From contig NW_027506876.1 of the NCBI RefSeq assembly GCF_052324685.1, forward strand, positions 186,001 through 250,000: a stretch of DNA of 64,000 nucleotides. The letters run 5' to 3'. A program made the position numbers and the translations under genes. Shown here in pieces: positions 46,728-58,670 of the stretch. Source of the DNA: Brachyhypopomus gauderio (taxonomy: Eukaryota > Chordata > Actinopteri > Gymnotiformes > Hypopomidae). Each line of letters begins with the position of its first letter. The stretch's first letter is position 1. The notes beneath the pieces were generated by a model. That model was not told the DNA's origin and ran no database searches. It saw only the letters and a list, made by a program, of their open reading frames with translations.

Positions 46728-46800
46728 GTTTCTGTAGTGTAGTGGTCATCACGTTCGCCTAACATGCGAAAGGTCCCTGGTTCGATACCAGGCAGAAACA
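46728..46800 (+). tRNA. tRNA-Val(AAC), copy 61 (T38 form)
   Basis: TATGACG leader; stems intact. Confidence 0.94.
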
Positions 46801-47635
46801 TGCTTCTTGATAGAATTACAAACACACCACTGCTGTTTAGTGGTTTGTTGCCAGTGTAAAGGCTATCAGGGAGCTCTTCCCTTTAGATCCTCAAAGTGAG
46901 CTGTCAGTCTCATGTGATCGATACAGGAATGTTTTAAATTGCCATGTACCTTGATAGCAGTACTAATGCAGCCGGTTCAATCAAAATGAAACTCAGTGGA
47001 AACGTACCTAGTGCTTTGTCATGTTGTCTCCCAACGTAGAAAATTCATGCCACTTGGTTGATTTGTAGACGTTTGTGTTATAAAGGGATCGAATGATGTC
47101 AACATTTGGTGTTTGGATGTGAATGTTTTGTCTTAAAGCAGAGTAGACCTACTGCTTAGCCAGTGTTGATCGGTTCAATCAAAATGAAACTCAGTGGAAA
47201 CGTACCTAGTGCTTTGTCATGTTGTCTCCCAACGTAGAAAACTCATGCTACTTGGTTGATTTGTAGACGTTTGTGTTATAAAGGTATCGAATGAAGTCAA
47301 CATTTGGTGTTTGGATGTGAATGTTTTGTCTTAAAGCAGAGTAGACCTACTGCTTAGCAAGTGTTGATCGGTTCAATCAAAATGAAACTCAGTGCAAATG
47401 TACCTAGTGCTTTGTCATGTTGTCTCCAAACGTAGAAAACTCATGCTACTCGGTTGATTTGTAGACGTTTGTGTTATAAAGGTATCGAATGAAGTCAACA
47501 TTTGGTGTTTGGATGTGAATGTTTTGTCTTAAAGCAGAGTAGACCTACCGCTTAGCCATTGTTGACATGATGACTTCCATGCTCTGATTGTATGAGGAAA
47601 CGCCCACGAGAGATGTGCCCATTCAGACAAGCAAG

Positions 47636-47708
47636 GTTTCTGTAGTGTAGTGGTCATCACATTCGCCTAACACGCGAAAGGTCCCTGGTTCGATACCAGG
47701 CAGAAACA
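47636..47708 (+). tRNA. tRNA-Val(AAC), copy 62 (A26 form)
   Basis: Last A26 copy; preceded by the CAGTGCAAATG S unit but with the ordinary AGTGGTTTGTTG flank, so the markers of copies 39, 44 and 52 are split here. Confidence 0.95.
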
Positions 47709-48147
47709 TGCTTCTTGATAGAATTACAAACACACCACTGCTGTTTAGTGGTTTGTTGCCAGTGTAAAGGCTATCGGGGAGCTCTTCCCTTTAGATCCTC
47801 AAAGTGAGCTCTCAGTCTCATGTGATCGATACAAGAATGTTCTAAATCGCCATGTACCTTGATAGCAGTACTAATGCAATCGGTTCAATCAAAATGAAAC
47901 TCAGTGGAAACGTACCTAGTGCTTTGTCATGTTGTCTCCCAACGTAGAAAACTCATGCTACTCGGTTGATTTGTAGACGTTTGTGTTATAAAGGTATCGA
48001 ATGAAGTCAACATTTGGTGTTTGGATGTGAATGTTTTGTCTTAAAGCAGAGTAGACCTACCGCTTAGCCATTGTTGACATGATGACTTCCATGCTCTGAT
48101 TGTATGAGGAAACGCCCACGAGAGATGTGCCCATTCAGACCAGCAAG

Positions 48148-48220
48148 GTTTCTGTAGTGTAGTGGTCATCACGTTCGCCTAACACGCGAAAGGTCCCTGG
48201 TTCGATACCAGGCAGAAACA
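48148..48220 (+). tRNA. tRNA-Val(AAC), copy 63, consensus form
   Basis: Gene as copy 11; CAGACCAGC leader; followed by five S units. Confidence 0.95.
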
Positions 48221-48581
48221 TGCTTCTTGATAGAATTACAAACACACCACTGCTGTTTAGTGGTTTGTTGCCAGTGTAAAGGCTATCGGGGAGCTCTTCC
48301 CTTTAGATCCTCAAAGTGAGCTCTCAGTCTCATGTGATCGATACAGGAATGTTCTAAATCGCCATGTACCTTGATAGCAGTACTAATGCAATCAGTTCAA
48401 ACAAAATGAAACTCAGTGGAAACGTACCTAGTGCTTTGTCATGTTGTCTCCCAACGTAGAAAACTCATGCTACTCGGTTGATTTGTAGACGTTTGTGTTA
48501 TAAAGGGATCGAATGATGTCAACATTTGGTGTTTGGATGTGAATGTTTTGTCTTAAAGCAGAGTAGACCTACTGCTTAGCC

Positions 48582-49571
48582 AGTGTTGATCGGTTCAATC
48601 AAAATGAAACTCAGTGGAAACGTACCTAGTGCTTTGTCATGTTGTCTCCCAACGTAGAAAACTCATGCTACTTGGTTGATTTGTAGACGTTTGTGTTATA
48701 AAGGTATCGAATGAAGTCAACATTTGGTGTTTGGATGTGAATGTTTTGTCTTAAAGCAGAGTAGACCTACTGCTTAGCCAGTGTTGATCGGTTCAATCAA
48801 AATGAAACTCAGTGGAAACGTACCTAGTGCTTTGTCATGTTGTCTCCCAACGTAGAAAACTCATGCTACTTGGTTGATTTGTAGACGTTTGTGTTATAAA
48901 GGTATCGAATGAAGTCAACATTTGGTGTTTGGATGTGAATGTTTTGTCTTAAAGCAGAGTAGACCTACTGCTTAGCCAGTGTTGATTGGTTCAATCAAAA
49001 TGAAACTCAGTGGAAACGTACCTAGTGCTTTGTCATGTTGTCTCCCAACGTAGAAAACTCATGCTACTCGGTTGATTTGTAGACGTTTGTGTTATAAAGG
49101 GATCGAATGATGTCAACATTTGGTGTTTGGATGTGAATGTTTTGTCTTAAAGCAGAGTAGACCTACTGCTTAGCAAGTGTTGATCGGTTCAATCAAAATG
49201 AAACTCAGTGGAAATGTACCTAGTGCTTTGTCATGTTGTCTCCCAACGTAGAAAACTCATGCTACTCGGTTGATTTGTAGACGTTTGTGTTATAAAGGGA
49301 TCGAATGATGTCAACATTTGGTGTTTGGATGTGAATGTTTTGTCTTAAAGCAGAGTAGACCTACTGCTTAGCCAGTGTTGATCGGTTCAATCAAAATGAA
49401 ACTCAGTGGAAACGTACCTAGTGCTTTGTCATGTTGTCTCCCAACATAGAAAACTCATGCTACTCGGTTGATTTGTAGACGTTTGTGTTATAAAGGTATC
49501 GAATGATGTCAACATTTGGTGTTTGGATGTGAATGTTTTGTCTTAAAGCAGAGTAGACCTACTGCTTAGCC
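48582..49571 (+). repeat. Run of five S units
   Basis: Five consecutive 198-bp tRNA-less units (starts 48582, 48780, 48978, 49176, 49374), the longest S run in the window, making a 1.4-kb gap between tRNA copies 63 and 64. The fourth starts with TTAGCAAGTG before GTTGATCGG; the fifth carries CAACATAGAA in place of CAACGTAGAA. Confidence 0.93.
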
Positions 49572-50081
49572 ATTGTTGACATGATGACTTTCATGCTCTG
49601 ATTGTATGAGGAAACGCCCACGAGAGATGTGCCCATTCAGACAAGCAAGGTTTATAGTGTAGTGGTCATCACGTTCGTCTAACACGCGAAAGGTCCCTGG
49701 TTCGACACCAGGCAGAAACATGCTTCTTGATAGAATTACAAACACACCACTGCTGTTTAGTGGTTTGTTGCCAGTGTAAAGGCTATCGGTGAGCTCTTCC
49801 CTTTAGATCCTCAAAGTGAGCTCTCAGTCTCATGTGATCGATACAGGAATGTTCTAAATCGCCATGTACCTTGATAGCAGTACTAATGCAATCAGTTCAA
49901 ACAAAATGAAACTCAGTGGAAACGTACCTAGTGCTTTGTCATGTTGTCTCCCAACGTAGAAAACTCATGCTCCTCGGTTGATTTGTAGACGTTTGTGTTA
50001 TAAAGGGATCGAATGATGTCAACATTTGGTGTTTGGATGTGAATGTTTTGTCTTAAAGCAGAGTAGACCTACTGCTTAGCC
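49572..50081 (+). repeat. L unit duplicated from the left-end type (as 4091-4600)
   Basis: A 510-bp L unit carrying the same two-base tRNA deletion, GACTTTCATG leader and CTCATGCTCCTCGG marker as the units at 511, 2045 and 4091. It sits about 45 kb away from them, isolated among other types, so it was moved by a long-range exchange or conversion. It has a private CTATCGGTGAGC. Confidence 0.87.
49650..49720 (+). pseudogene. tRNA-Val(AAC) pseudogene, copy 64, 71 nt
   Basis: Carries the two-base deletion of copies 2, 5 and 9, about 45 kb from the nearest of them. Confidence 0.85.
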
Positions 50082-50159
50082 ATTGTTGACATGTTGACTT
50101 TCATGCTCTGATTGTATGAGGAAACGCCCACGAGAGATGTGCCCATTCAGACAAGCAAG

Positions 50160-50232
50160 GTTTCTGTAGTGTAGTGGTCATCACGTTCGCCTAACACGCG
50201 AAAGGTCCATGGTTCGATACCAGGCAGAAACA
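50160..50232 (+). tRNA. tRNA-Val(AAC), copy 65, T-stem mismatch
   Basis: C50 is A (GGTCCATGG), losing the pair with G64. Leader reads GACATGTTGACTTTC; a TTTT run lies about 43 bases downstream. Confidence 0.88.
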
Positions 50233-51067
50233 TGCTTCTTGATAGAATTACAAACACACCACTGCTGTTTAGTGTTTTGTTGCCAGTGTAAAGGCTATCG
50301 GGGAGCTCTTCCCTTTAGATCCTCAAAGTGAGCTCTCAGTCTCATGTGATCGATACAGGAATGTTCTAAATCGCCATGTACCTTGAAAGCAGTACTAATG
50401 CAATCGGTTCAATCAAAATGAAACTCAGTGGAAACGTACCTAGTGCTTTGTCATGTTGTCTCCCAACGTAGAAAACTCATGCTACTCGGTTGATTTGTAG
50501 ACGTTTGTGTTATAAAGGGATCGAATGATGTCAACATTTGGTGTTTGGATGTGAATGTTTTGTCTTAAAGCAGAGTAGACCTACTGCTTAGCCAGTGTTG
50601 ATTGGTTCAATCAAAATGAAACTCAGTGGAAACGTACCTAGTGCTTTGTCATGTTGTCTCCCAACGTAGAAAACTCATGCTACTCAGTTGATTTGTAGAC
50701 GTTTGTGTTATAAAGGGATCGAATGATGTCAACATTTGGTGTTTGGATGTGAATGTTTTGTCTTAAAGCAGAGTAGACCTACTGCTTAGCCAGTGTTGAT
50801 CGGTTCAATCAAAATGAAACTCAGTGGAAACGTACCTAGTGCTTTGTCATGTTGTCTCCCAACGTAGAAAACTCATGCTACTCGGTTGATTTGTAGACGT
50901 TTGTGTTATAAAGGTATCGAATGAAGTCAACATTTGGTGTTTGGATGTGAATGTTTTGTCTTAAAGCAGAGTAGACCTACCGCTTAGCCATTGTTGACAT
51001 GATGACTTCCATGCTCTGATTGTATGAGGAAACGCCCACAAGAGATGTGCCCATTCAGACAAGCAAG

Positions 51068-51140
51068 GTTTCTGTAGTGTAGTGGTCATCACGTTCGCCT
51101 AACATGCGAAAGGTCCCTGGTTCGATACCAGGCAGAAACA
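51068..51140 (+). tRNA. tRNA-Val(AAC), copy 66 (T38 form)
   Basis: Stems intact; CACAAGAGATG leader as in the UAC copies. Confidence 0.94.
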
Positions 51141-51579
51141 TGCTTCTTGATAGAATTACAAACACACCACTGCTGTTTAGTGGTTTGTTGCCAGTGTAAA
51201 GGCTATCGGGGAGCTCTTCCCTTTAGATCCTCAAAGTGAGCTCTCAGTCTCATGTGATCGATACAAGAATGTTCTAAATCGCCATGTACCTTGATAGCAG
51301 TACTAATGCAATCGGTTCAATCAAAATGAAACTCAGTGGAAACGTACCTAGTGCTTTGTCATGTTGTCTCCCAACGTAGAAAACTCATGCTACTCGGTTG
51401 ATTTGTAGACGTTTGTGTTATAAAGGGATCGAATGATGTCAACATTTTGTGTTTGGATGTGAATGTTTTGTCTTAAAGCAGAGTAGACCTACTGCTTAGC
51501 CATTGTTGACATGATGACTTCCATGCTCTGATTGTATGAGGAAACGCCCACGAGAGATGTGCCCATTCAGACAAGCAAG

Positions 51580-51652
51580 GTTTCTGTAGTGTAGTGGTCA
51601 TCACGTTCGCCGAACACGCGAAAGGTCCCTGGTTCGATACCAGGCAGAAACA
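51580..51652 (+). tRNA. tRNA-Val(AAC), copy 67, U33 replaced by G
   Basis: Loop CGAACAC: the base before the anticodon, almost always U, is G. Stems intact. Decoding is probably impaired because U33 makes the U-turn. Confidence 0.88.
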
Positions 51653-52091
51653 TGCTTCTTGATAGAATTACAAACACACCACTGATGTTTAGTGGTTTGT
51701 TGCCAGTGTAAAGGCTATCAGGGAGCTCTTCTCTTTAGATCCTCAAAGTGAGCTCTCAGTCTCATGTGATCGATACAGGAATGTTCTAAATCGCCATGTA
51801 CCTTGATAGCAGTACTAATGCAATCGGTTCAATCAAAATGAAACTCAGTGGAAACGTACCTAGTGCTTTGTCATGTTGTCTCCCAACGTAGAAAACTCAT
51901 GCTACTCGGTTGATTTGTAGACGTTTGTGTTATAAAGGTATCGAATGAAGTCAACATTTGGTGTTTGGATGTGAATGTTTTGTCTTAAAGCAGAGTAGAC
52001 CTACCGCTTAGCCATTGTTGACATGATGACTTCCATGCTCTGATTGTATGAGGAAACGCCCACAAGAGATGTGCCCATTCAGACAAGCAAG

Positions 52092-52164
52092 GTTTCTGTA
52101 GTGTAGTGGTCATCACGTTCGCCGAACACGCGAAAGGTCCCTGGTTCGATACCAGGCAGAAACA
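52092..52164 (+). tRNA. tRNA-Val(AAC), copy 68, U33 replaced by G
   Basis: Same gene as copy 67, with the shared TCTTCTCTTTAG flank; a direct duplicate. Confidence 0.88.
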
Positions 52165-52801
52165 TGCTTCTTGATAGAATTACAAACACACCACTGATGT
52201 TTAGTGGTTTGTTGCCAGTGTAAAGGCTATCAGGGAGCTCTTCTCTTTAGATCCTCAAAGTGAGCTCTCAGTCTCATGTGATCGATACAGGAATGTTCTA
52301 AATCGCCATGTACCTTGATAGCAGTACTAATGCAATCGGTTCAATCAAAATGAAACTCAGTGGAAACGTACCTAGTGCTTTGTCATGTTGTCTCCCAACG
52401 TAGAAAACTCATGCTACTTGGTTGATTTGTAGACGTTTGTGTTATAAAGGGATCGAATGATGTCAACATTTGGTGTTTGGATGTGAATGTTTTGTCTTAA
52501 AGCAGAGTAGACCTACTGCTTAGCAAGTGTTGATTGGTTCAATCAAAATGAAACTCAGTGGAAATGTACCTAGTGCTTTGTCATGTTGTCTCCCAACGTA
52601 GAAAACTCATGCTACTCGGTTGATTTGTAGAGGTTTGTGTTATAAAGGTATCGAATGAAGTCAACATTTGGTGTTTGGATGTGAATGTTTTGTCTTAAAG
52701 CAGAGTAGACCTACCGCTTAGCCATTGTTGACATGATGACTTCCATGCTCTGATTGTATGAGGAAACGCCCACGAGAGATGTGCCCGTTCAGACAAGCAA
52801 G

Positions 52802-52874
52802 GTTTCTGTAGTGTAGTGGTCATCACGTTCGCCTAACACGCGAAAGGTCCCTGGTTCGATACCAGGCAGAAACA
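52802..52874 (+). tRNA. tRNA-Val(AAC), copy 69, consensus form
   Basis: Gene as copy 11; leader TGCCCGTTCAG. Confidence 0.95.
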
Positions 52875-53313
52875 TGCTTCTTGATAGAATTACAAACACA
52901 CCACTGCTGTTTAGTGGTTTGTTGCCAGTGTAAAGGCTATCGGGGAGCTCTTCCCTTTAGATCCTCAAAGTGAGCTCTCAGTCTCATGTGATCGATACAA
53001 GAATGTTCTAAATTGCCATGTACCTTGATAGCAGTACTAATGCAATCGGTTCAATCAAAATGAAACTCAGTGGAAACGTGCCTAGTGCTTTGTCATGTTG
53101 TCTCCCAACGTAGAAAACTCATGCTACTTGGTTGATTTGTAGACGTTTGTGTTATAAAGGGATCGAATGATGTCAACATTTGGTGTTTGGATGTGAATGT
53201 TTTGTCTTAAAGCAGAGTAGACCTACTGCTTAGCCATTGTTGACATGATGACTTCCATGCTCTGATTGTATGAGGAAACGCCCACGAGAGATGTGCCCAT
53301 TAAGACAAGCAAG

Positions 53314-53386
53314 GTTTCTGTAGTGTAGTGGTCATCACGTTCGCCGAACACGCTAAAGGTCCCTGGTTCGATACCAGGCAGAAACA
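53314..53386 (+). tRNA. tRNA-Val(AAC), copy 70, U33G and stem mismatch
   Basis: Loop CGAACAC plus G41 to T (C29-T41 mismatch). Probable pseudogene. Confidence 0.85.
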
Positions 53387-54023
53387 TGCTTCTTGATAGA
53401 ATTACAAACACACCACTGCTGTTTAGTGGTTTGTTGCCAGTGTAAAGGCTATCAGGGAGCTCTTCCCTTTAGATCCTCAAAGTGAGCTGTCAGTCTCATG
53501 TGATCGATACAGGAATGTTTTAAATCGCCATGTACCTTGATAGCAGTACTAATGCAGCCGGTTCAATCAAAATGAAACTCAGTGGAAACGTACCTAGTGC
53601 TTTGTCATGTTGTCTCCCAACGTAGAAAACTCATGCCACTTGGTTGATTTGTAGACGTTTGTGTTATAAAGGGATCGAATGATGTCAACATTTGGTGTTT
53701 GGATGTGAATGTTTTGTCTTAAAGCAGAGTAGACCTACTGCTTAGCCAGTGTTGATCGGTTCAATCAAAATGAAACTCAGTGGAAACGTACCTAGTGCTT
53801 TGTCATGTTGTCTCCCAACGTAGAAAACTCATGCTACTCGGTTGATTTGTAGACGTTTGTGTTATAAATGTATCGAATGAAGTCAACATTTGGTGTTTGG
53901 ATGTGAATGTTTTGTCTTAAAGCAGAGTAGACCTACCGCTTAGCCATTGTTGACATGATGACTTCCATGCTCTGATTGTATGAGGAAACGCCCACGAGAG
54001 ATTTGCCCATTCAGACAAGCAAG

Positions 54024-54096
54024 GTTTCTGTAGTGTAGTGGTCATCACGTTCGCCTAACATGCGAAAGGTCCCTGGTTCGATACCAGGCAGAAACA
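54024..54096 (+). tRNA. tRNA-Val(AAC), copy 71 (T38 form)
   Basis: First member of the 710-bp repeat; leader GATTTGCCC. Confidence 0.94.
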
Positions 54097-54733
54097 TGCT
54101 TCTTGATAGAATTACAAACACACCACTGCTGTTTAGTGCTTTGTTGCCAGTGTAAAGGCTATCAGGGAGCTCTTCCCTTTAGATCCTCAAAGTGAGCTGT
54201 CAGTCTCATGTGATCGATACAGGAATGTTTTAAATCGCCATGTACCTTGATAGCAGTACTAATGCAGCCGGTTCAATCAAAATGAAACTCAGTGGAAATG
54301 TACCTAGTGCTTTGTCATGTTGTCTCCCAACGTAGAAAACTCATGCCACTTGGTTGATTTGTAGACGTTTGTGTTATAAAGGGATCGAATGATGTCAACA
54401 TTTGGTGTTTGGATGTGAATGTTTTGTCTTAAAGCAGAGTAGACCTACTGCTTAGCCAGTGTTGATCGGTTCAATCAAAATGAAACTCAGTGGAAACGTA
54501 CCTAGTGCTTTGTCATGTTGTCTCCCAACGTAGAAAACTCATGCTACTCGGTTGATTTGTAGACGTTTGTGTTATAAAGGTATCGAATGAAGTCAACATT
54601 TGGTGTTTGGATGTGAATGTTTTGTCTTAAAGCAGAGTAGACCTACCGCTTAGCCATTGTTGACATGATGACTTCCATGCTCTGATTGTATGAGGAAACG
54701 CCCACGAGAGATGTGCCCATTCAGACAAGCAAG

Positions 54734-54806
54734 GTTTCTGTAGTGTAGTGGTCATCACGTTCGCCTAACATGCGAAAGGTCCCTGGTTCGATACCAGGCA
54801 GAAACA
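54734..54806 (+). tRNA. tRNA-Val(AAC), copy 72 (T38 form)
   Basis: Second member of the 710-bp repeat. Confidence 0.94.
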
Positions 54807-55443
54807 TGCTTCTTGATAGAATTACAAACACACCACTGCTGTTTAGTGCTTTGTTGCCAGTGTAAAGGCTATCAGGGAGCTCTTCCCTTTAGATCCTCAA
54901 AGTGAGCTGTCAGTCTCATGTGATCGATACAGGAATGTTTTAAATCGCCATGTACCTTGATAGCAGTACTAATGCAGCCGGTTCAATCAAAATGAAACTC
55001 AGTGGAAATGTACCTAGTGCTTTGTCATGTTGTCTCCCAACGTAGAAAACTCATGCCACTTGGTTGATTTGTAGACGTTTGTGTTATAAAGGGATCGAAT
55101 GATGTCAACATTTGGTGTTTGGATGTGAATGTTTTGTCTTAAAGCAGAGTAGACCTACTGCTTAGCCAGTGTTGATCGGTTCAATCAAAATGAAACTCAG
55201 TGGAAACGTACCTAGTGCTTTGTCATGTTGTCTCCCAACGTAGAAAACTCATGCTACTCGGTTGATTTGTAGACGTTTGTGTTATAAAGGTATCGAATGA
55301 AGTCAACATTTGGTGTTTGGATGTGAATGTTTTGTCTTAAAGCAGAGTAGACCTACCGCTTAGCCATTGTTGACATGATGACTTCCATGCTCTGATTGTA
55401 TGAGGAAACGCCCACGAGAGATGTGCCCATTCAGACAAGCAAG

Positions 55444-55516
55444 GTTTCTGTAGTGTAGTGGTCATCACGTTCGCCTAACACGCGAAAGGTCCCTGGTTCG
55501 ATACCAGGCAGAAACA
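55444..55516 (+). tRNA. tRNA-Val(AAC), copy 73, consensus form
   Basis: Gene as copy 11. Confidence 0.95.
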
Positions 55517-55955
55517 TGCTTCTTGATAGAATTACAAACACACCACTGCTGTTTAGTGGTTTGTTGCCAGTGTAAAGGCTATCGGGGAGCTCTTCCCTTT
55601 AGATCCTCAAAGTGAGCTCTCAGTCTCATGTGATCGATACAAGAATGTTCTAAATCGCCATGTACCTTGATAGCAGTACTAATGCAATCGGTTCAATCAA
55701 AATGAAACTCAGTGGAAACGTACCTAGTGCTTTGTCATGTTGTCTCCCAACGTAGAAAACTCATGCTACTCGGTTGATTTGTAGACGTTTGTGTTATAAA
55801 GGTATCGAATGAAGTCAACATTTGGTGTTTGGATGTGAATGTTTTGTCTTAAAGCAGAGTAGACCTACCGCTTAGCCATTGTTGACATGATGACTTCCAT
55901 GCTCTGATTGTATGAGGAAACGCCCACGAGAGATGTGCCCATTCAGACAAGCAAG

Positions 55956-56028
55956 GTTTCTGTAGTGTAGTGGTCATCACGTTCGCCTAACACGCGAAAG
56001 GTCCCTGGTTCGATACCAGGCAGAAACA
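55956..56028 (+). tRNA. tRNA-Val(AAC), copy 74, consensus form
   Basis: Gene as copy 11; flank CAGTCCCATG, shared with copies 76, 80 and 83. Confidence 0.95.
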
Positions 56029-56467
56029 TGCTTCTTGATAGAATTACAAACACACCACTGCTGTTTAGTGGTTTGTTGCCAGTGTAAAGGCTATCGGGGA
56101 GCTCTTCCCTTTAGATCCTCAAAGTGAGCTCTCAGTCCCATGTGATCGATACAAGAATGTTCTAAATCGCCATGTACCTTGATAGCAGTACTAATGCAAT
56201 CGGTTCAATCAAAATGAAACTCAGTGGAAACGTACCTAGTGCTTTGTCATGTTGTCTCCCAACGTAGAAAACTCATGCTACTCGGTTGATTTGTAGACGT
56301 TTGTGTTATAAAGGGATCGAATGATGTCAACATTTGGTGTTTGGATGTGAATGTTTTGTCTTAAAGCAGAGTAGACCTACTGCTTAGCCATTGTTGACAT
56401 GATGACTTCCATGCTCTGATTGTATGAGGAAACGCCCACGAGAGATGTGCCCATTCAGACAAGCAAG

Positions 56468-56540
56468 GTTTCTGTAGTGTAGTGGTCATTACGTTCGCCG
56501 AACACGCGAAAGTTCCCTGGTTCGATACCAGGCAGAAACA
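56468..56540 (+). tRNA. tRNA-Val(AAC), copy 75, U33G with C23T and G46T
   Basis: Loop CGAACAC; D-stem pair 12-23 becomes G-U; variable-loop G46 is T (AAAGTTCCC). Likely poor decoder. Recurs as copies 81 and 84. Confidence 0.86.
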
Positions 56541-57375
56541 TGCTTCTTGATAGAATTACAAACACACCACTGATGTTTAGTGGTTTGTTGCCAGTGTAAA
56601 GGCTATCAGGGAGCTCTTCCCTTTAGATCCTCAAAGTGAGCTCTCAGTCTCATGTGATCGATACAGGAATGTTCTAAATCGCCATGTACCTTGATAGCAG
56701 TACTAATGCAATCGGTTCAATCAAAATGAAACTCAGTGGAAACGTACCTAGTGCTTTGTCATGTTGTCTCCCAACGTAGAAAACTCATGCTACTCGGTTG
56801 ATTTGTAGACGTTTGTGTTATAAAGGGATCGAATGATGTCAACATTTGGTGTTTGGATGTGAATGTTTTGTCTTAAAGCAGAGTAGACCTACTGCTTAGC
56901 AAGTGTTGATCGGTTCAATCCAAATGAAACTCAGTGGAAATGTACCTAGTGCTTTGTCATGTTGTCTCCCAACGTAGAAAACTCATGCTACTCGGTTGAT
57001 TTGTAGACGTTTGTGTTATAAAGGGATCGAATAATGTCAACATTTGGTGTTTGGATGTGAATGTTTTGTCTTAAAGCAGAGTAGACCTACTGCTTAGCCA
57101 GTGTTGATCGGTTCAATCAAAATGAAACTCAGTGGAAACGTACCTAGTGCTTTGTCATGTTGTCTCCCAACGTAGAAAACTCATGCTACTCGGTTGATTT
57201 GTAGACGTTTGTGTTATAAAGATATCGAATGAAGTCAACATTTGGTGTTTGGATGTGAATGTTTTGTCTTAAAGCAGAGTAGACCTACCGCTTAGCCATT
57301 GTTGACATGATGACTTCCATGCTCTGATTGTATGAGGAAACGCCCACGAGAGATGTGCCCATTCAGACAAGCAAG

Positions 57376-57448
57376 GTTTCTGTAGTGTAGTGGTCATCAC
57401 GTTCGCCTAACACGCGAAAGGTCCCTGGTTCGATACCAGGCAGAAACA
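57376..57448 (+). tRNA. tRNA-Val(AAC), copy 76, consensus form
   Basis: Gene as copy 11; CAGTCCCATG flank. Confidence 0.95.
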
Positions 57449-57887
57449 TGCTTCTTGATAGAATTACAAACACACCACTGCTGTTTAGTGGTTTGTTGCC
57501 AGTGTAAAGGCTATCGGGGAGCTCTTCCCTTTAGATCCTCAAAGTGAGCTCTCAGTCCCATGTGATCGATACAAGAATGTTCTAAATCGCCATGTACCTT
57601 GATAGCAGTACTAATGCAATCGGTTCAATCAAAATGAAACTCAGTGGAAACGTACCTAGTGCTTTGTCATGTTGTCTCCCAACGTAGAAAACTCATGCTA
57701 CTCGGTTGATTTGTAGACGTTTGTATTATAAAGGGATCGAATGATGTCAACATTTGGTGTTTGGATGTGAATGTTTTGTCTTAAAGCAGAGTAGACCTAC
57801 CGCTTAGCCATTGTTGACATGATGACTTCCATGCTCTGATTGTATGAGGAAACGCCCACGAGAGATGTGCCCATTCAGACAAGCAAG

Positions 57888-57960
57888 GTTTCTGTAGTGT
57901 AGTGGTCATCACGTTCGCCGAACACGCTAAAGGTCCCTGGTTCGATACCAGGCAGAAACA
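57888..57960 (+). tRNA. tRNA-Val(AAC), copy 77, U33G and stem mismatch
   Basis: Same changes as copy 70 (U33G, C29-T41). Confidence 0.85.
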
Positions 57961-58597
57961 TGCTTCTTGATAGAATTACAAACACACCACTGCTGTTTAG
58001 TGGTTTGTTGCCAGTGTAAAGGCTATCAGGGAGCTCTTCCCTTTAGATCCTCAAAGTGAGCTGTCAGTCTCATGTGATCGATACAGGAATGTTTTAAATC
58101 GCCATGTACCTTGATAGCAGTACTAATGCAGCCGGTTCAATCAAAATGAAACTCAGTGGAAACGTACCTAGTGCTTTGTCATGTTGTCTCCCAACGTAGA
58201 AAACTCATGCCACTTGGTTGATTTGTAGACGTTTGTGTTATAAAGGGATCGAATGATGTCAACATTTGGTGTTTGGATGTGAATGTTTTGTCTTAAAGCA
58301 GAGTAGACCTACTGCTTAGCCAGTGTTGATCGGTTCAATCAAAATGAAACTCAGTGGAAACGTACCTAGTGCTTTGTCATGTTGTCTCCCAACGTAGAAA
58401 ACTCATGCTACTCGGTTGATTTGTAGACGTTTGTGTTATAAAGGTATCGAATGAAGTCAACATTTGGTGTTTGGATGTGAATGTTTTGTCTTAAAGCAGA
58501 GTAGACCTACCGCTTAGCCATTGTTGACATGATGACTTCCATGCTCTGATTGTATGAGGAAACGCCCACGAGAGATGTGCCCATTCAGACAAGCAAG

Positions 58598-58670
58598 GTT
58601 TCTGTAGTGTAGTGGTCATCACGTTCGCCTAACACGCGAAAGGTCCCTGGTTCGATACCAGGCAGAAACA
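58598..58670 (+). tRNA. tRNA-Val(AAC), copy 78, consensus form
   Basis: Gene as copy 11. Confidence 0.95.

Larger units (their letters stand above)
22626..47557 (+). repeat. 2,130-bp higher-order repeat, about eleven variants (L-L-S-L-S-S)
   Basis: Blocks begin with an L whose tRNA has A at position 26: 22626, 24756, 26886, 30832, 32962, 34580, 36710, 38130, 40260, 42192 and 44322. The full order is L(A26), L with CAGACCAGC in its leader, S, L with TATGACGAAACGCCCATGAG, S, S(TCTCCAAACG). Six blocks are exactly 2,130 bp. Others differ by whole units: 1,618 (one L lost), 1,420 (L+S lost), 1,932 (one S lost), 3,236 and 3,946 (extra L and S units). This is the signature of unequal exchange in register. 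Confidence 0.9.
53946..55365 (+). repeat. 710-bp higher-order repeat, two copies (L-S)
   Basis: Two near-identical L-S blocks, 53946-54655 and 54656-55365, both marked by AGTGCTTTGTTG after the tRNA and CTCATGCCACTTGG late in the L. The only difference I noticed is GATTTGCCC versus GATGTGCCC in the leader. Confidence 0.88.

Noticed and set aside
53223-53411. 62-codon - strand frame containing FLPGIEPGTF
   Set aside because: This is the antisense reading of a tRNA gene; peptides of this kind are a known annotation artefact. It lies across tRNA copy 70 and its leader and occurs only where that copy has escaped stops.
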